From a bacterium (GTDB lineage: Bacteria > Bacillota > Bacilli > Lactobacillales > Streptococcaceae), in NCBI GenBank assembly GCA_905221435.1, contig CAJNDD010000009.1, positions 1-64,000 on the forward strand: a stretch of 64,000 nt of DNA. Reading direction: 5' to 3'. Made by a program: the position numbers and the translations under genes. The notes under the pieces are model-generated. The model made no database searches. It was not told the origin of the DNA and saw nothing but the letters and a program-made list of their open reading frames with translations. Positions 6,903 to 14,439 of the stretch are shown here, piece by piece (positions within the stretch are counted from its first letter, which is position 1; each line of letters opens with the position of its first letter).

Positions 6903-9644
6903 TTAGAATAAGTCCAGCCTAATATTTCCACCAAAATGTGGTTTTTCAAGAGCTACCTGTGCTAATTGATTGAGTGTTTGTTTACTATTTTCTTGATTAT
7001 AGAATTTAAGTCCTTTGATGATAACTCCATCAACTTCATCCTCGAAAACCAAATCTTCTTGATGGTCATTGATGTATGAAAGAAGTTCCTCCTTCCATCT
7101 ATCTTTTTCTGCCAATTGTTCACCTTTGGGTTCAATGAAGATTTGAAGATAGTAATCCTTATTTTGAAGAAGTAGGATAAAGTCTGGTTGAAATCCTGAA
7201 AAATTGATTTCCCGTGGATTCTCCTCAAATTGGTGCAATTTCAATTGTTCAACTTTATCTGTCCCCTTTAGCATGTTTTCGTCCATCCGAACGAGGAAAA
7301 CATCACCGTATTGTTCTCTTAGTTCATCAATGTGATTGGCGATAGCATTAACTAGATTTTCTTCATTTCTATTGATTATAGCAGATTGATAAGCAAAAAA
7401 GTCAAATTTTTCAAAACTAATATTAGCTACTTTTTGTTCGATTAAGGAGCTACTCTGTTTAGCCGTATCATAATTAGGTATTCGTTTGCGATAATCAACG
7501 AGATATTCTTCAATAGGATATCCAACAAAACGATTCGTACCTCTTGCTTTGCGATAACCTGCCTTTATTTGAGCAGCCAGTAGGTTGACAAAGTTATCAA
7601 CAATTTTAAGCTTTTCCATAGCTGAAAATTCTTCCACGACAGTTTCTTTTTCTGTTGTAACATATAATATAAGATTCCGCAAATTTAACCAATTTTCACC
7701 CCAAAACTCATCCATAGACTTGAGATTTGGAAGATATCTTTTCAGATTTTCAAAACGGAAAAAATTAGAGCGACTAATTGATTTTTTAAAGTAACGAATA
7801 TCAATTCCCCTCAATTGGGACGTTTTTAACTCTATTGCTTCAGCTGAAAGGTAAGCTGTTTCATAGGTGGATTTAAAATAGGTTACATTGGCTAGCTTAG
7901 AAATTTCAATACCATATGCACGTAAATTCACATAGTGACTGTCAGGAATTTCCTTAGTTTCATTATAGTAAAGCTTACCTGTTTTAAAGATTTGGGTTTT
8001 CTTGAAAGAGGGTTTCAGTTTGATTTCAATTGGAGGATTTTTTTCATCCGTCCCAGTCGCAAGATTCATCTTGTCAAGTGATGCCATCAAATTCTTGATG
8101 TATTGCGGTTCATTAAGGGTATGGTAGTGTAGTGTTTCCAATAAAAGACTTGCTGTTTCATCTGATTCATCAAATCGTCTTTGATAAGAAATCTTTTGAT
8201 TTAAGGAGAAAGGATTGTATCGCGCCCCACGTCCGATCAACTGAGCCTCGGAATTGGTTGATTTAGCATCTCTTTTATCATTCATTTTTCCCAAGTTGCT
8301 AATACGAACGATATCGTAAAGATTGAGGACATCCCAACCTTCTGTTAATTTTGCTACTGCAAAGACTACACGATACAGATTATTGGGCGATTCAAGCGAA
8401 TTGAGGGCTTGATACTGTCCTGTTTCTAGCAACCCTTTTGAACTACTGTCTGAATCATTTGCATTTAGAATTCTAGCTGGTGAAAAACCACGCTTAATTT
8501 CTCGAACAACAGTTGAAAGATCATCCTTTTCGAGATAATACTGATAAGCTAGCTGTAGGGTATGGCTTTGCTCTTCTGATACACTTTTCAATTGTGAAAT
8601 AAGGAACGCCTTTAAGCTTTCCACGGTCAGATTGTCAATCATCTCATTGAATAGATTGTTTGCTTCATAGGAAGCATCAATTTTATGTGATTTGAAAAGA
8701 ATGACTGGTTTTATCTCAATCCCAAATTTTTCTAGAGCAAATTTGCGACGATATTCACTCAGAAGAACGGTGCTAAGCATATTATCTTCATTGGAATTCC
8801 CCGTCTGAATGCGTCTTACATTTTTTGAATATCGCTCTTTGATGTATGAATCCAAGGTATAACGGTAAATAATCTTATCTCGATATTTTTGATAAATGGT
8901 CTCATCGTCAAAATCAAGTGTTGCGGTAAATTCTAGCAAGAGATTATCAGCATGTGCGTGAAGAAGAGAAAGTAGGCATTTTTCCCATGAGACTTTTTCC
9001 AATTCTGCTTTATTTTTCTTTTTCGTAGAAGCAGAATAGTGATGGGCTTCATCCGCCAGAATAACCATTTTTGTCTTCTGGTAATCTGTTAATGACATGA
9101 TATTTTCTGCCTGTGTGAGGAGGTCATTTGTTAATGTTTGAATTGAAACAAACTTAATATTAATTACATTTTTATTAGGAAAATCTGGAAATCTTCCTGA
9201 AATCTGGTTGATAAAGATATGTTCCCCATCAATTTCTAAGTTGGAATTGAAAAGAAACTTCGTAGATTGAGCATTCGTTAGATTATCAATGGTCTTACTC
9301 AGAACACCATTTGTATTCACTGTAAACAGAAAATTTTGATACCCTTTTTCTTTATAGAGATAGAGGATTAAACCAGCCATCAAATCAGTCTTTCCCGAAC
9401 CAGTTGCCATATTGAACATCAGCTGTCTTGGCTTTCGAAACTTGAAAGTATCTGATGCTTGAGTGTAGTGAAAATAGCGAATAGCTTCACTTTGATAAGA
9501 ACGTGGTTCATGCTTGAGATTTTCTACAATATACTGTGGTAATTCCCAACCATGCTGTTCGTTCAAAATATCCATATCCAGCTGTTTCAATTCATCGAAG
9601 AGTTCAAAGAACAGTTCTTTTTTCTTTGCTTTTCTAACCATCAT
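6903..9644 (-). CDS. res: Type III restriction endonuclease subunit (Res)
   Basis: The 913-residue restriction subunit of a type III system: an SF2 helicase/ATPase that travels along DNA after recognition by Mod and cuts when two complexes meet. Visible motifs: Q-motif-like PRSYQSEAIRY (about 47-57), Walker A MATGSGKTD (79-87), DEAH box LADEAHH (about 196-202), motif VI-like QLIGRGARY, and near the C-terminus PDFILLLQ followed by IFIEPKGEQ, the PD-(D/E)xK nuclease site. The start overlaps the mod stop as ATGA, with AGGGAG just upstream; Met1 or Met2 (9641) may be used. All motifs are intact. The gene is transcribed with mod, so it depends on the same leader. Confidence 0.95.
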   Translation of the reverse strand: MMVRKAKKKELFFELFDELKQLDMDILNEQHGWELPQYIVENLKHEPRSYQSEAIRYFHYTQASDTFKFRKPRQLMFNMATGSGKTDLMAGLILYLYKEKGYQNFLFTVNTNGVLSKTIDNLTNAQSTKFLFNSNLEIDGEHIFINQISGRFPDFPNKNVINIKFVSIQTLTNDLLTQAENIMSLTDYQKTKMVILADEAHHYSASTKKKNKAELEKVSWEKCLLSLLHAHADNLLLEFTATLDFDDETIYQKYRDKIIYRYTLDSYIKERYSKNVRRIQTGNSNEDNMLSTVLLSEYRRKFALEKFGIEIKPVILFKSHKIDASYEANNLFNEMIDNLTVESLKAFLISQLKSVSEEQSHTLQLAYQYYLEKDDLSTVVREIKRGFSPARILNANDSDSSSKGLLETGQYQALNSLESPNNLYRVVFAVAKLTEGWDVLNLYDIVRISNLGKMNDKRDAKSTNSEAQLIGRGARYNPFSLNQKISYQRRFDESDETASLLLETLHYHTLNEPQYIKNLMASLDKMNLATGTDEKNPPIEIKLKPSFKKTQIFKTGKLYYNETKEIPDSHYVNLRAYGIEISKLANVTYFKSTYETAYLSAEAIELKTSQLRGIDIRYFKKSISRSNFFRFENLKRYLPNLKSMDEFWGENWLNLRNLILYVTTEKETVVEEFSAMEKLKIVDNFVNLLAAQIKAGYRKARGTNRFVGYPIEEYLVDYRKRIPNYDTAKQSSSLIEQKVANISFEKFDFFAYQSAIINRNEENLVNAIANHIDELREQYGDVFLVRMDENMLKGTDKVEQLKLHQFEENPREINFSGFQPDFILLLQNKDYYLQIFIEPKGEQLAEKDRWKEELLSYINDHQEDLVFEDEVDGVIIKGLKFYNQENSKQTLNQLAQVALEKPHFGGNIRLDLF

Positions 9645-11506
9645 TTCTCCCTATAAAAACTCTTATTAAAATCATAATCTGATTGAGATAATTGCGATTT
9701 GATGGTTTCATCACCAATTTCAGAATAGTTGTGATAGAGCTGGTTTTTGTCAATAATTTTTACAAGAATTTTTTTCTGCATTTCAAAATCTTCATCCCAG
9801 ATAGATTGGTCAACTTCTTGTAAATCCACTCTGAAATCAAAATCAAGTGTGGCTTTCATGTCATCAAAGATAGCCTTTAATTCATCAGGATGTTTAGAGT
9901 TAAGAACAGCATCAATAAAGGTCGCATTTTTGTCCATTAACTCAGCATAAATGAATGAACCACCGCCAGACCAAGCAACATCTTGAGAAATGCCACCTTG
10001 TTCTCCATCAATAACTTTCTTTAATCTTTCTATAGAAACTGTTTCAATATAATCCATTTGTTCAATACCGATGTACTGACGATTCATTTTATGAGCTACT
10101 GCTTGTGTTGTCCCACTACCCATGAAGAAATCAAGAACAATATCTCCTTCTTCACTACTAATTTTCATCAAATTATAAATAAGTCTTTCAGGTTTTGGAA
10201 AATCAAATAACCTATCACCACTAAATAACTCTCTAATCTCCTCAGCTCCACGTTGATTCGTACCAAATGAGTTATCCCAAAAATCATTTGGTATTTGACC
10301 CTCCGAATCTTGTAAATATAGTTTACCATATGGTTGTTCTTGCCCACCTCGTGTCCAATATATCTTTCCTAAATTATCTAACCGTTCTATTTCTTCTTTC
10401 TCTTTCATCCAGGGGCCATAAAGTTTTTTTCCTGTAGGGGTTGTTAGTTCATAATTATATTTACCCCTAGTCTTATCCAATAAAATTTGTCGTCTGAAAT
10501 AACCGTTCTCATCTGAATAACGATATTCTTTTCTAGCTTTGTCGGTTAGTGGTAACTTATTTAATTTCCCACTCGATTTCTTATAAATAAGTATATAATC
10601 TGTTACTTTTGCAAATTCTCCAATATTTGCTTGATTATCAGATTTTCTCCACGAAATCGTACCAATATATTTATCCCCTCCAAATATATTATCTGCTAAT
10701 AATTTTAATTGAGCATATCCCTCTTCTCCAACTATAATTATGCATAATCCTTCATCAGATAGCAGCTCCTTGGCAACATCTAATCTATTTTTCATAAAAA
10801 CTAACCAAGTAGATAATTTAAAATTTGAATTATAATTAAATGCATCACTAGTCTTAGTTTTTTTAAAATAGTAAGGTGGATCAATAATTATACTTTTAAT
10901 TTTTCCAGCAAATCGTTTTTTCAAACTGTGGAGTGCTAACAGGTTGTTTCCCTTGATAATCAGGTTATCCGTATCCTTGATTTCTGATACAGGAGAAGAG
11001 CCATTTTTGTCATATTTCTTAGCATTTTTTAAAATCTTTTCATCAAGGAGGACATCAATCTCTTCTCTAGCAACTATCTCATTTAAAAAGGATTCTTCAG
11101 CATCTTCCCTCGATACATCATCTTTAGTCATACCAGCTTTTAAGATACCATCTTTGTAGGGGAAATTTAGGACAACATCTGTTGTTTCATCTAGATAGCG
11201 ATTATTTGTCGCTAATCCGATTTTGTTGGTGTAACGCGTGTAAGAGTTTGACCAATATTCATCAACTTCAAGCATTTGAATGATATCATTGATTTTCAAA
11301 ATTGTCGCACCAGCAATATCCTCGGTAAATGCTTCATTTAGAATTGCATTTGTCAAAATCTTTTCAACCAACTCAGGTTTATAATTATCTAAATCTACTA
11401 TAATAGCGTCTTTTTTTAATAGTCCCTCAGCTACATACTGTTCATCAAAGCTTTCTACCACCTCTCGCAGGGCTTGTTGAATCGCTGTTTCGAATATCTG
11501 GCTCAT
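9641..11506 (-). CDS. mod: Type III DNA modification methyltransferase (Mod)
   Basis: A 621-residue N6-adenine methyltransferase that also recognises the target for the type III complex. DPPYYF (motif IV) at 209-214 comes before DFFMGSGTT (motif I, SAM binding) near 465, the beta-class order of Mod proteins. The stretch between them is the variable target-recognition region. GAGGG lies six bases before the ATG at 11506. The ORF cannot extend into the upstream heptamer array because a TGA in the same frame lies 9 bases upstream of the ATG. The minus-strand order is promoter, leader ORF with repeats, hairpin, mod, res. Confidence 0.95.
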   Translation of the reverse strand: MSQIFETAIQQALREVVESFDEQYVAEGLLKKDAIIVDLDNYKPELVEKILTNAILNEAFTEDIAGATILKINDIIQMLEVDEYWSNSYTRYTNKIGLATNNRYLDETTDVVLNFPYKDGILKAGMTKDDVSREDAEESFLNEIVAREEIDVLLDEKILKNAKKYDKNGSSPVSEIKDTDNLIIKGNNLLALHSLKKRFAGKIKSIIIDPPYYFKKTKTSDAFNYNSNFKLSTWLVFMKNRLDVAKELLSDEGLCIIIVGEEGYAQLKLLADNIFGGDKYIGTISWRKSDNQANIGEFAKVTDYILIYKKSSGKLNKLPLTDKARKEYRYSDENGYFRRQILLDKTRGKYNYELTTPTGKKLYGPWMKEKEEIERLDNLGKIYWTRGGQEQPYGKLYLQDSEGQIPNDFWDNSFGTNQRGAEEIRELFSGDRLFDFPKPERLIYNLMKISSEEGDIVLDFFMGSGTTQAVAHKMNRQYIGIEQMDYIETVSIERLKKVIDGEQGGISQDVAWSGGGSFIYAELMDKNATFIDAVLNSKHPDELKAIFDDMKATLDFDFRVDLQEVDQSIWDEDFEMQKKILVKIIDKNQLYHNYSEIGDETIKSQLSQSDYDFNKSFYREK

Positions 11507-11577
11507 ACAAGTCCCTCACTTTCATACACAACAGAAAAGACCTTCTCACAAAAATGTGAAAAAGTCTGTTTTAGGGC

Positions 11578-11606
11578 TTGACAAAAAATACGCTTGATTA
11601 CATAAT
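11578..11606 (+). promoter_or_regulatory. Promoter-like sequence pointing into the heptamer array (antisense to the leader)
   Basis: TTGACA (11578-11583), 17 bp, CATAAT (11601-11606) on the plus strand. A start about seven bases on falls at the first heptamer (11613). The next plus-strand terminator is at 11898-11931, so any product would be an RNA of about 320 nt complementary to the leader. It may be chance, because the same bases form the hairpin and coding sequence of the other strand. Confidence 0.35.
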
Positions 11607-11612
11607 CAGCGT
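11583..11612 (-). terminator. Terminator-like hairpin between the heptamer array and mod
   Basis: On the minus strand ACGCT-GATT-(ATGT)-AATC-a-AGCGT forms nine pairs with one bulged A, followed by A and six T. It starts directly at the end of the repeat array and lies 77 bases before the mod ATG. It would stop mod-res transcription unless a ribosome or factor keeps it open. Confidence 0.6.
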
Positions 11613-11729
11613 GAGCTGTGAGCTGTGAGCTGTGAGCTGTGAGCTGTGAGCTGTGAGCTGTGAGCTGTGAGCTGTGAGCTGTGAGCTGTGAGCTGTGAGC
11701 TGTGAGCTGTGAGCTGTGATTGCTTTCAT
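11598..11729 (-). CDS. Leader ORF made of heptapeptide repeats, upstream of mod
   Basis: A minus-strand ORF: ATG at 11729-11727 with SD AAAGGA nine bases upstream, then Met-Lys-Ala-Ile, five copies of TAHSSQL encoded by the 15 heptamers, Thr-Leu-Ile-Met and TAA (11600-11598); 43 residues. The TAA falls in the terminator-like hairpin. The minus-strand repeat has no stop in any frame. If the copy number were 1 modulo 3 (13 or 16), the frame would continue for 35 sense codons past the array (ending EGLV) and stop at the TGA at 11505-11503, which overlaps the mod ATG as ATGA. Expression is inferred from the promoter and SD; it may act as a cis-acting switch rather than as a protein. Confidence 0.6.
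   Translation of the reverse strand: MKAITAHSSQLTAHSSQLTAHSSQLTAHSSQLTAHSSQLTLIM
11613..11717. repeat. 15 perfect copies of the heptamer GAGCTGT
   Basis: Exactly 105 bp of uninterrupted 7-bp units (ACAGCTC on the coding minus strand). Such arrays change copy number by slipped-strand mispairing, and steps of seven shift the reading frame. All plus-strand frames contain TGA; all minus-strand frames are open. The array lies 107 bp upstream of the mod start codon. Confidence 0.98.
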
Positions 11730-11760
11730 ACCAATCATTCCTTTACTTTTTGATAGTTCT

Positions 11761-11789
11761 ATTATATCAAAATTTCTAAATTTTGCATA
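11761..11789 (-). promoter_or_regulatory. Promoter of the leader-mod-res operon
   Basis: On the minus strand TATGCA (11789-11784), a 17-bp spacer and a consensus TATAAT (11766-11761). The predicted start near 11754 lies ten bases before the leader SD. The -10 is perfect and the -35 weak. Confidence 0.6.
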
Positions 11790-11897
11790 TTTGCTTTCCC
11801 TGACGGACAGTCATGTATAAACCACTTAGAAAATATGATTTATGGCTACACATATACTAAATGAAGTACATTTTGAATTGGAGAAGTCTGTCCTATT

Positions 11898-11931
11898 AAA
11901 AGACGATCTCCGCTTGGAAATCGTCTTTTTT
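11898..11931. terminator. Bidirectional terminator downstream of the acid phosphatase gene
   Basis: AAAAGACGAT pairs with ATCGTCTTTT around a 12-nt loop, followed by T on the plus strand and a shorter T run on the minus. It ends the acid phosphatase transcript and separates it from the mod promoter. Confidence 0.75.
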
Positions 11932-11992
11932 CGCTATTCTCGCAAATACGATATCTTGTAGTTGGTGTAAACTGGTAGATAGCTCTCTTATT

Positions 11993-12850
11993 TTATTTAT
12001 CAAAACCTTGTAAGTTTTTTTGGCGCTCTTCAGTTTGACCCTTAGCATCCAATTTATTACCATTGTAAACAGTGCTTTCCCATGATCCGTACATTGGGTT
12101 AGGGAAAATGATGAATTTCTCACCAAACTCTTTTTGTAATTCCTCTAATTTTTGGTCGCGCTCAGTTTCAGAGGTCTTTGAAAACTCTGCAAAGTCCACA
12201 AGATTGTCTCCTAGTAGCATGACTAAGTTGGTTTTTTCTTGGACTGCTTGTCTACGACCTTCTTTAGATTTGACGCCTTTTTCTAAGAACATGAGATGAT
12301 CGCGGCTTTGTACAGGAATTCCTTCATTTTCTAGGTTTTTGATCGTATCATCTACCTGTTCTATCGTGCGGTCAGATACATAGTAAATTTGGACACCGTT
12401 TTGGTCTGCAAATTGGAGAAAGTCTTTAGCACCTGGTACAGCCTTGGCTGCGGCTTTTTTTACCCAGACATCCCAGTTTTCTGGGGTAAATGCTGTTCCA
12501 TCTTTGACATTTTGCGCTTGATAAGGGCTATTGTCTAATACGGTTTCGTCCAAGTCCAAAACGATAGAGTAGGGTTTATCTGTCTGTGTTTTTAGTAGTT
12601 CTTTCAAACGATCAGTAGCGACATTGTAACCTTGTAGATAGAGTGCCTTGGTCTCAGCTGCTTTTTGATACCAAAGAGTTGACATAGTATTTTCTCTTGA
12701 ACGCAACTGATCATAGGTCATGGTAACCTGATTATCAGATGTATTACTTTGTGTTGTCTGTGAATTTGCCGAATTTGTGCCACAGCCAGTCAGTAAAATG
12801 ACGGAAGTAAGTGTAGAAGCAATTGTAATAGTAACTTTGGATATTTTCAT
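11993..12850 (-). CDS. Class C acid phosphatase lipoprotein, 5'-nucleotidase e(P4) family
   Basis: A 285-residue surface phosphatase. The signal peptide ends in lipobox LLTGC (residues 19-23), so Cys23 should be lipidated. HAD motif I is VLDLDETVLDN, with two catalytic Asp, near residue 97; motif II is YVSDRT, and motif IV is MLLGDNLVDF. This subfamily IIIB group releases phosphate from nucleotides and other small phosphomonoesters outside the cell; the streptococcal member is often called LppC. AGGAGG precedes the ATG. A cre-like site overlaps the promoter, suggesting catabolite control. The gene lies between the restriction operon and the URO-D/ABC operon, on its own transcript. Confidence 0.93.
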   Translation of the reverse strand: MKISKVTITIASTLTSVILLTGCGTNSANSQTTQSNTSDNQVTMTYDQLRSRENTMSTLWYQKAAETKALYLQGYNVATDRLKELLKTQTDKPYSIVLDLDETVLDNSPYQAQNVKDGTAFTPENWDVWVKKAAAKAVPGAKDFLQFADQNGVQIYYVSDRTIEQVDDTIKNLENEGIPVQSRDHLMFLEKGVKSKEGRRQAVQEKTNLVMLLGDNLVDFAEFSKTSETERDQKLEELQKEFGEKFIIFPNPMYGSWESTVYNGNKLDAKGQTEERQKNLQGFDK

Positions 12851-12881
12851 AATCCCATCCTCCTAATAATAGTCTATTAAT

Positions 12882-12910
12882 ATTGTAGCGTTTTCATGGG
12901 ATTTGTGCAA
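12882..12910 (-). promoter_or_regulatory. Acid phosphatase promoter with cre-like site
   Basis: On the minus strand TTGCAC (12910-12905), 17 bp, TACAAT (12887-12882). TGAAAACGCTACAA (12896-12883) matches the CcpA cre consensus at 13 of 14 positions and overlaps the -10. Confidence 0.6.
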
Positions 12911-13217
12911 GGAAATATCGAGAGAAAAGAAATTTTTCAGTAGTAATTTGGTATTAGGATAAAATTATGTACTTAATTTGAGAATGAAGATGGATATAAA
13001 AAAATTCAATCGGCTTGATAGAAAATCTATATCAGTTCCTTTTTGAAAAATAGATGAAAATAAAGTGAATCTTTGAAAGGCTAGTAACATCAAGCTTTTC
13101 AGGGATTTTTTTCTTTATAGATATAAAAATTTCTAATCGAGTTGATAGTCAATATATATTGGGAAAAGGGGAAAAGGAGTGGTAAGATGGTTTCAATCCA
13201 AATGGAAGGAGAAAGGT
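12911..13217 (+). other. Intergenic leader region of the URO-D/ABC operon
   Basis: About 300 bases without a gene. It holds two similar AT-rich stretches (12998-13022 and 13123-13148, both AAAAATTC-AATCG-TTGATAG-like), a terminator-like hairpin (13074-13112) and a 12-bp palindrome CAATATATATTG (13150-13161) that could include a -10. No T-box, S-box or other riboswitch motif that I know is visible. Confidence 0.5.
13074..13112 (+). terminator. Terminator-like hairpin upstream of the URO-D/ABC operon (possible attenuator)
   Basis: TGAAAGGCT pairs with AGCTTTTCA (nine pairs, one G-U) around a 10-nt loop, followed by GGGA and seven T. No plus-strand gene lies upstream, so it ends either a leader RNA of the operon or a small RNA. 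Confidence 0.5.
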
Positions 13218-14222
13218 ATGGCAAGTAAAAGAGATTTAGTCTTTAGAGCGATTCGAGGAGATGAAGTGGAAAGAGTTCCTGTGGGATTTTGGTTTCATTT
13301 TGTAACACTCGAAGAAAAGGGGCAGGGATTAAATAATCCACGTATCTTTCAAAAGAGTGTTGATGGGCATCGCAACTATGTGGAAAGGATTCGCCCTGAT
13401 TTTGTCAAAATTATGAGCGACGGTTTTTTCCTTTATCCAAGTAATGTCTATAGTCCTAAGATCGCAAGCATTCAGGAGCTGACTTCTATTGAGTCGATTG
13501 GTGAGGAACACCCATGGATTCAGCAACAGGTGGAAGTGGTACAAGCGATTCGAGAGACCTTTACCGAAGAGATTGCTTCTTTCTACAATATCTTTTCACC
13601 TATCTCCTACCTCAAGCGCTGGTTCCGTACAGAAGCTTCTCGAGGGGATAGGGAAGTGGCTGATCTATTGCTTGAAAATCCTGAGCAATTCAGAGCTATT
13701 CTAGATGTGATTGCAGGAGATATTGCTATCCTAACTCAGAAAATCATCCAGCAAGGTGGAGTTGACGGGATTTACCTCAGCACCCAGGAAATTCAAGATG
13801 AGCGCATCACACCAGCACTCTACCAAACCTATATCGAACCGAGCAATATAGCGATTTTGGAGGCAGCCAATCAGGTTGGTGGGACCAATATCCTTCATAT
13901 CTGTGGTTTTGAAGGTGCGAGCAATGATGTGACGCTATTTAAGGACTATCCAGCTCAAGTGGTCAACTGGGCGACCCACCATGAGGATGTTAGTTTGACA
14001 CAGGGGCAAGAGTTGTTTCCAGGCAAGGCCGTTTTAGGTGGATTCGAAAATGGCAAGAAAAGCTTGCTTTATCAAGGTTCCAAGGCGGAATTGCAAAATG
14101 AAACAAGGCGGTTGTTGGCTGAAGCTGGTAGTAAAGGCGTTCTTCTGGGAGCTGACTGTACTGTTCCAGATGACTTTGACTTAGAGAGGTTGGACTGGAT
14201 TCGGCAGGCAGCGGTTCTCTAA
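13218..14222 (+). CDS. URO-D-fold zinc methyltransferase-like protein (paralog 1)
   Basis: A 334-residue TIM-barrel protein of the uroporphyrinogen decarboxylase superfamily. It is not a heme enzyme: the UroD N-terminal RPPVWxMRQAGRY motif is absent. It does carry the zinc motif of MtaA/MtbA-type methylcobamide:thiol methyltransferases: LHICGFEG, then GADC, giving His-x-Cys and a second Cys 84 residues later. It probably activates a thiol as methyl acceptor; donor and acceptor are unknown. The start at 13218 has a perfect AAGGAG; an in-frame ATG at 13179 is weaker, and the paralog aligns from here (MASKRDLVFRA / MSEKREWVLKA). It leads a compact operon with an amino-acid ABC transporter. Confidence 0.85.
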   Translation: MASKRDLVFRAIRGDEVERVPVGFWFHFVTLEEKGQGLNNPRIFQKSVDGHRNYVERIRPDFVKIMSDGFFLYPSNVYSPKIASIQELTSIESIGEEHPWIQQQVEVVQAIRETFTEEIASFYNIFSPISYLKRWFRTEASRGDREVADLLLENPEQFRAILDVIAGDIAILTQKIIQQGGVDGIYLSTQEIQDERITPALYQTYIEPSNIAILEAANQVGGTNILHICGFEGASNDVTLFKDYPAQVVNWATHHEDVSLTQGQELFPGKAVLGGFENGKKSLLYQGSKAELQNETRRLLAEAGSKGVLLGADCTVPDDFDLERLDWIRQAAVL

Positions 14223-14233
14223 AAGGAGGAGCT

Positions 14234-14437
14234 ATGAAAAGTAAAAGATGGGGCATCTTCATTGCAGTTGTCGGTTGGCTGGCCTTGGTCACCATAAGTG
14301 TCGTAAAAAATGGGCACTGCAAAAATGGAGAGAGATGTCGTGGAGTTCAGGATTTTTCTAAGTCCAGTCTCCCCTTTCTACGCTCGAATGATATCGCAAA
14401 CAGTTTATTAGTTGAAAAAGTAAGGAATGGAGAATAA
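14234..14437 (+). CDS. Small single-span membrane protein between the URO-D paralogs
   Basis: A 67-residue ORF with a very strong SD (AAGGAGGAGCT) directly upstream. One hydrophobic helix (about 6-25, GIFIAVVGWLALVTISVV) is followed by a short tail with two Cys (HCKNGERC). It starts 12 bases after paralog 1 and ends 3 bases before paralog 2, so it is translated inside the operon. It resembles the N-terminal anchor of the substrate-binding protein further on, so it may be a remnant of a duplicated one; a genuine small partner protein is the other possibility. I recognise no family. Confidence 0.6.
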   Translation: MKSKRWGIFIAVVGWLALVTISVVKNGHCKNGERCRGVQDFSKSSLPFLRSNDIANSLLVEKVRNGE

Positions 14438-14439
14438 GA

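Noticed and set aside
11613..11717. CRISPR array
   Set aside because: The units are 7 bp with no spacers; it is a simple tandem repeat. No cas genes are present in the window.
11507..11729. Mod N-terminal extension that includes the repeats
   Set aside because: The frame of mod has a TGA nine bases upstream of its ATG and another just after the array, so no copy number can fuse the repeat to mod.
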